Assembly (NCBI RefSeq): GCF_902167145.1
Contig: NC_050100.1
Span: 200,731,974 to 200,795,973, forward strand
Source: Zea mays
Lineage: Eukaryota; Streptophyta; Magnoliopsida; Poales; Poaceae
Length of the DNA stretch: 64,000 bases
Reading direction: 5' to 3'
Shown here one piece after another: positions 61,261 to 64,000 of this stretch. Position 1 is the stretch's first letter. Every line of letters begins with the position of its first letter. The position numbers and the translations under genes are program-made. The notes under the pieces are model-generated. The model was not told where the DNA came from. It worked only from the letters and a program-made list of their open reading frames with translations, and ran no database searches.

Positions 61261-64000
61261 TGAACGACCATTTTCAATGACAGTGAAGGCTAACACCTAC
61301 GGATTTTTGACCAAGAAATGGTCTCCACCGGAAATCCAAGAATGTGATCTATGGCAAGGAAACATATGTGGGGTGAATTGCACGAGCCTCTGGTCGATGA
61401 TAAATGGCCACACAACCCCCATTTTAGTCAAAAATAGCCATGAACGACCATTTTCAATAATACCGAAGGCTAACACCAACAGATTTTTGACCAAGGAATG
61501 GTCTCCTCCAGAAATCCAAGAATGTGATCTATGGAAAGAAAACATATGTGGGGTGAAGTGTACGAGCCTCTGGTCGATGATCAATGGCCACACAACCCCC
61601 ATTTTTTGTCGAAAATAGCCATGAACGACCATTTTCAATGACACTAAAGGCTAACACCTATGGATTTCTGACCAAGAAATGGTCTCCACCATAAATCCAA
61701 GAATGTGATCTATGGCAAGGAAACATATGTGTAGTGAGGTGTATGAGCCTCTGGTCGAAGATCAATGACAACACAACCCCCATTTTTGTCGAAAATAGCC
61801 ATGAATGACCATTTTCAAAAATACCAAAGGCTAACACATTCGGATTTTTGCCAAAGAAATGGTCTCCACCAGAAATCCAAAAATGTGATCTATGGCAAGG
61901 AAACATATGTGGGGTGAGGTGTTTGAGCCTCTGGTCGATGATCAATGGCCACACAACCCCCATTTTTGTCGAAAATAGCCATGAACGACCATTTTCAATA
62001 ATACCAAAGGCTAACACCTACGGATTTTTGACCAAGAAATGGTCTCCACCAGAAATCCAAGAATGTGATCTACGGCAAGGAAACATATGTGGGGTGAGGT
62101 GTATGAGCCTCTGGTCGACGATCAATGGCCACACAACCCTAATTTTTGTCGAAAATAGCCATGAACGACCATTTTCAATGACAGTGAAGGCTAACACCTA
62201 CGGATTTTTGACCAAGAAATGGTCTCCACTATAAATCCAAGAATGTGATCTATGGCAAGGAAACATGTGTGTAGTGAGGTGTATGAGCCTCTGGTCGAAG
62301 ATCAATGGCCACACAACCCCCATTTTTGTCGAAAATAGCCATGAATGACCATTTTCAAAAATACCAAAGGCTAACACATTCGGATTTTTGCCCAAGAAAT
62401 GGTCTCCACCAGAAATCCAAGAATGTGATCTATGGCAAGGAAACATATGTGGGGTGAGGTGTACGAGCCTCTGGTCGATGATCAATGGCCACACAACCCC
62501 CATTTTGCCGAAAATAGCGATGAACGACCATTTTCAATAATACCGAAGGCTAACACGTACGAGTTTTTGACCAAGAAATGGTCTCCACCAGAAATCCAAG
62601 AATGTGATCTATGGCAAGGAAACATATGTGGGGTGAGGTTTATGAGCCTCTAATCGATGATAAATGGCCACACAACCCCCATTTTTTATGAAAATAGCCA
62701 TGAGCGACCATTTTCAATAATACTAGAGGCTAAAACCTACGGATTTTTGCCAAGAAATGGTCTCCACCAGAAATCCAAGAATGTGATCTATGGCAAGGAA
62801 ACATATGTGGGGTGAGGTGTTTGAGCCTCTGGTCGATGATCAATGGCCACACAACCCCATTTTTGTCGAAAATAGCCATGAACGACCATTTTCAATAATA
62901 CCGAAGGCTAACACCTATGGATTTTTGACCAAGAAATGGCCTCCACCAGAAATCCATGAATGTGATCTACGGCAAGGAAACATATGTGGGGTGAGGTGTA
63001 TGAGCCTCTGGTCGACGATCAATGGCCACACAACCCTAATTTTTGTCGAAAATAGCCATGAACGACCATTTTCAATGACACTGAAGGCTAACACCTACGG
63101 ATTTTTGACCAAGAAATGGTCTCCACCATAAATCCAAGAATGTGATCTATGGCAAGGAAACATATGTGGGGTGAGGTGTACGAGCCTTTGGTCGATGATC
63201 AATGGCCACACAACCCCCATTTTTGTCGAAAATAGCCATGAATGACCATTTTCAATAATACCGAAGGCTAACACGTACGAATTTTTGACCAAGAAATGGT
63301 CTCCACCAGATATCCAAGAATGTGATCTATGGCAAGGAAACATATGTGGGGTGAGGTGTATGAGCCTCTGGTCGATGATAAATGGCCACACAACCCCCAT
63401 TTCAGTCAAAAATAGCCATGAACGACCATTTTCAATAATACCGAAGGCTAACACCAACAAATTTTTGACCAAGAAATGGTCTCCACCAGAATTCCAAGAA
63501 TGTGATCTATGGCAAGAAAACATATGTGGGGTGAAGTGTACGAGCCTCTGGTCGATGATCAATGGCCACACAACCCCCATTTTTGTCGAAAATAGCCATG
63601 AACGACCATTTTCAATGACACTGAAGGCTAACACCTATGGATTTTTGACCAAGAAATGGTCTCCACCATAAATCCAAGAATTTGATCTATGGCAAGGAAA
63701 CATATGTGGGGTGAGGTGTATGGGCCTCTGGTCGAAGATCAATGGCCACACAACCCCTATTTTTGTCGAAAATAGCCATGAATGACCATTTTCAAAAATA
63801 CCGAAGGCTAACACATTCGGATTTTTGCCCAAGAAATGGTCTCCACCAGAAATCCAAGAATGTGATCTATGGCAAGGAAACATATGTGGGGTGAGGTGTA
63901 CGAGCCTCTGGTCGATGATCAATGGCCACACAACCCCCATTTTGTCGAAAATAGCCATGAACGACCATTTTCAATAATACCGAAGGCTAACACGTACGAA
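61229..64000 (+). repeat. knob180 satellite array, forward-oriented block F3
   Basis: About 15 monomers in forward orientation, continuing past the window. Variants at 61,297-62,017 are the mirror image of 59,951-60,981, for example the ccaaggaatggtctcctcc monomer and the gccaaagaaatgg monomer, but the F3 side is shorter by about two units. No gene is present. Confidence 0.92.

Noticed and set aside
1..64000. CRISPR-like or bacterial repeat array
   Set aside because: Units are contiguous 180-bp monomers with no unique spacers; the array matches a plant satellite and the inserted element is a plant LTR retrotransposon.
1..64000. Centromeric CentC (about 156 bp) or TR-1 (about 360 bp) satellite of maize
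   Set aside because: The period is 180 bp throughout and the motifs fit knob180. I saw no stretch with another period outside the retrotransposon.
1..64000. CENP-B-box-like or telomeric motifs in the satellite
   Set aside because: I looked for TTCG-N-CGGG-type and TTTAGGG repeats and found no consistent match.

Overview
The window is plant nuclear heterochromatin, almost certainly from maize (Zea mays) or a very close relative. About 57 kb of the 64 kb is a tandem satellite of 180-bp units (roughly 317 monomers) that I recognise as the maize 180-bp knob repeat (knob180). The remaining 6.8 kb, 45,340-52,145, is one LTR retrotransposon. There are no bacterial features, RNA genes, CRISPR arrays or ordinary host genes. 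The long reading frames inside the satellite are by-products of a repeat whose length is a multiple of three.

Layout, where forward means the monomer reads GGCCACACAACCCCC on the plus strand: reverse 1-11,981; forward 11,982-27,549; reverse 27,550-42,439; forward 42,440-45,339; retrotransposon (transcribed on the minus strand) 45,340-52,145; reverse 52,146-about 61,228; forward about 61,229-64,000. Orientation therefore changes five times. At least two junctions are near-perfect palindromes, and two others carry microhomology.

The array is organised above the monomer level. There are three practically identical 1,441-bp (8-unit) copies at 763-5,124, two practically identical 1,256-bp (7-unit) copies at 32,045-34,580, an older 1,979-bp-offset duplication at 28.9-32.4 kb, 5-unit (about 899 bp) repeats at 20-22.5 kb and 57.4-60 kb, and alternating 4-unit/5-unit repeats (719 + 899 bp) at 52.6-55.9 kb. 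The order of private variants on the two sides of about 27,540 is mirrored out to about 14.5 kb and 42.4 kb. This makes the centre of the window a roughly 28-kb inverted duplication, later modified by local unequal exchange. A related block recurs at 56-61 kb.

The retrotransposon is a gag-only, non-autonomous Ty3/gypsy-type element. Reading on the minus strand it has a complete 682-bp 5' LTR, a primer-binding site, an intact 505-codon gag and then about 4.5 kb with no protease, reverse transcriptase, RNase H or integrase. That 4.5 kb instead carries an oppositely transcribed, intron-containing accessory gene with its own TATA box, now inactivated by one frameshift and two in-frame stops. The element ends in a polypurine tract and only 47 bp of 3' LTR. 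The missing LTR coincides with a change of satellite orientation, so a rearrangement after insertion removed the left end. The gag-only layout and size recall the maize cinful-zeon group, but I cannot confirm the family without alignment.

All comparisons were made by eye. Near-identical repeats and inversions of this kind are also where assemblies fail, so long-read confirmation matters for every structural claim.
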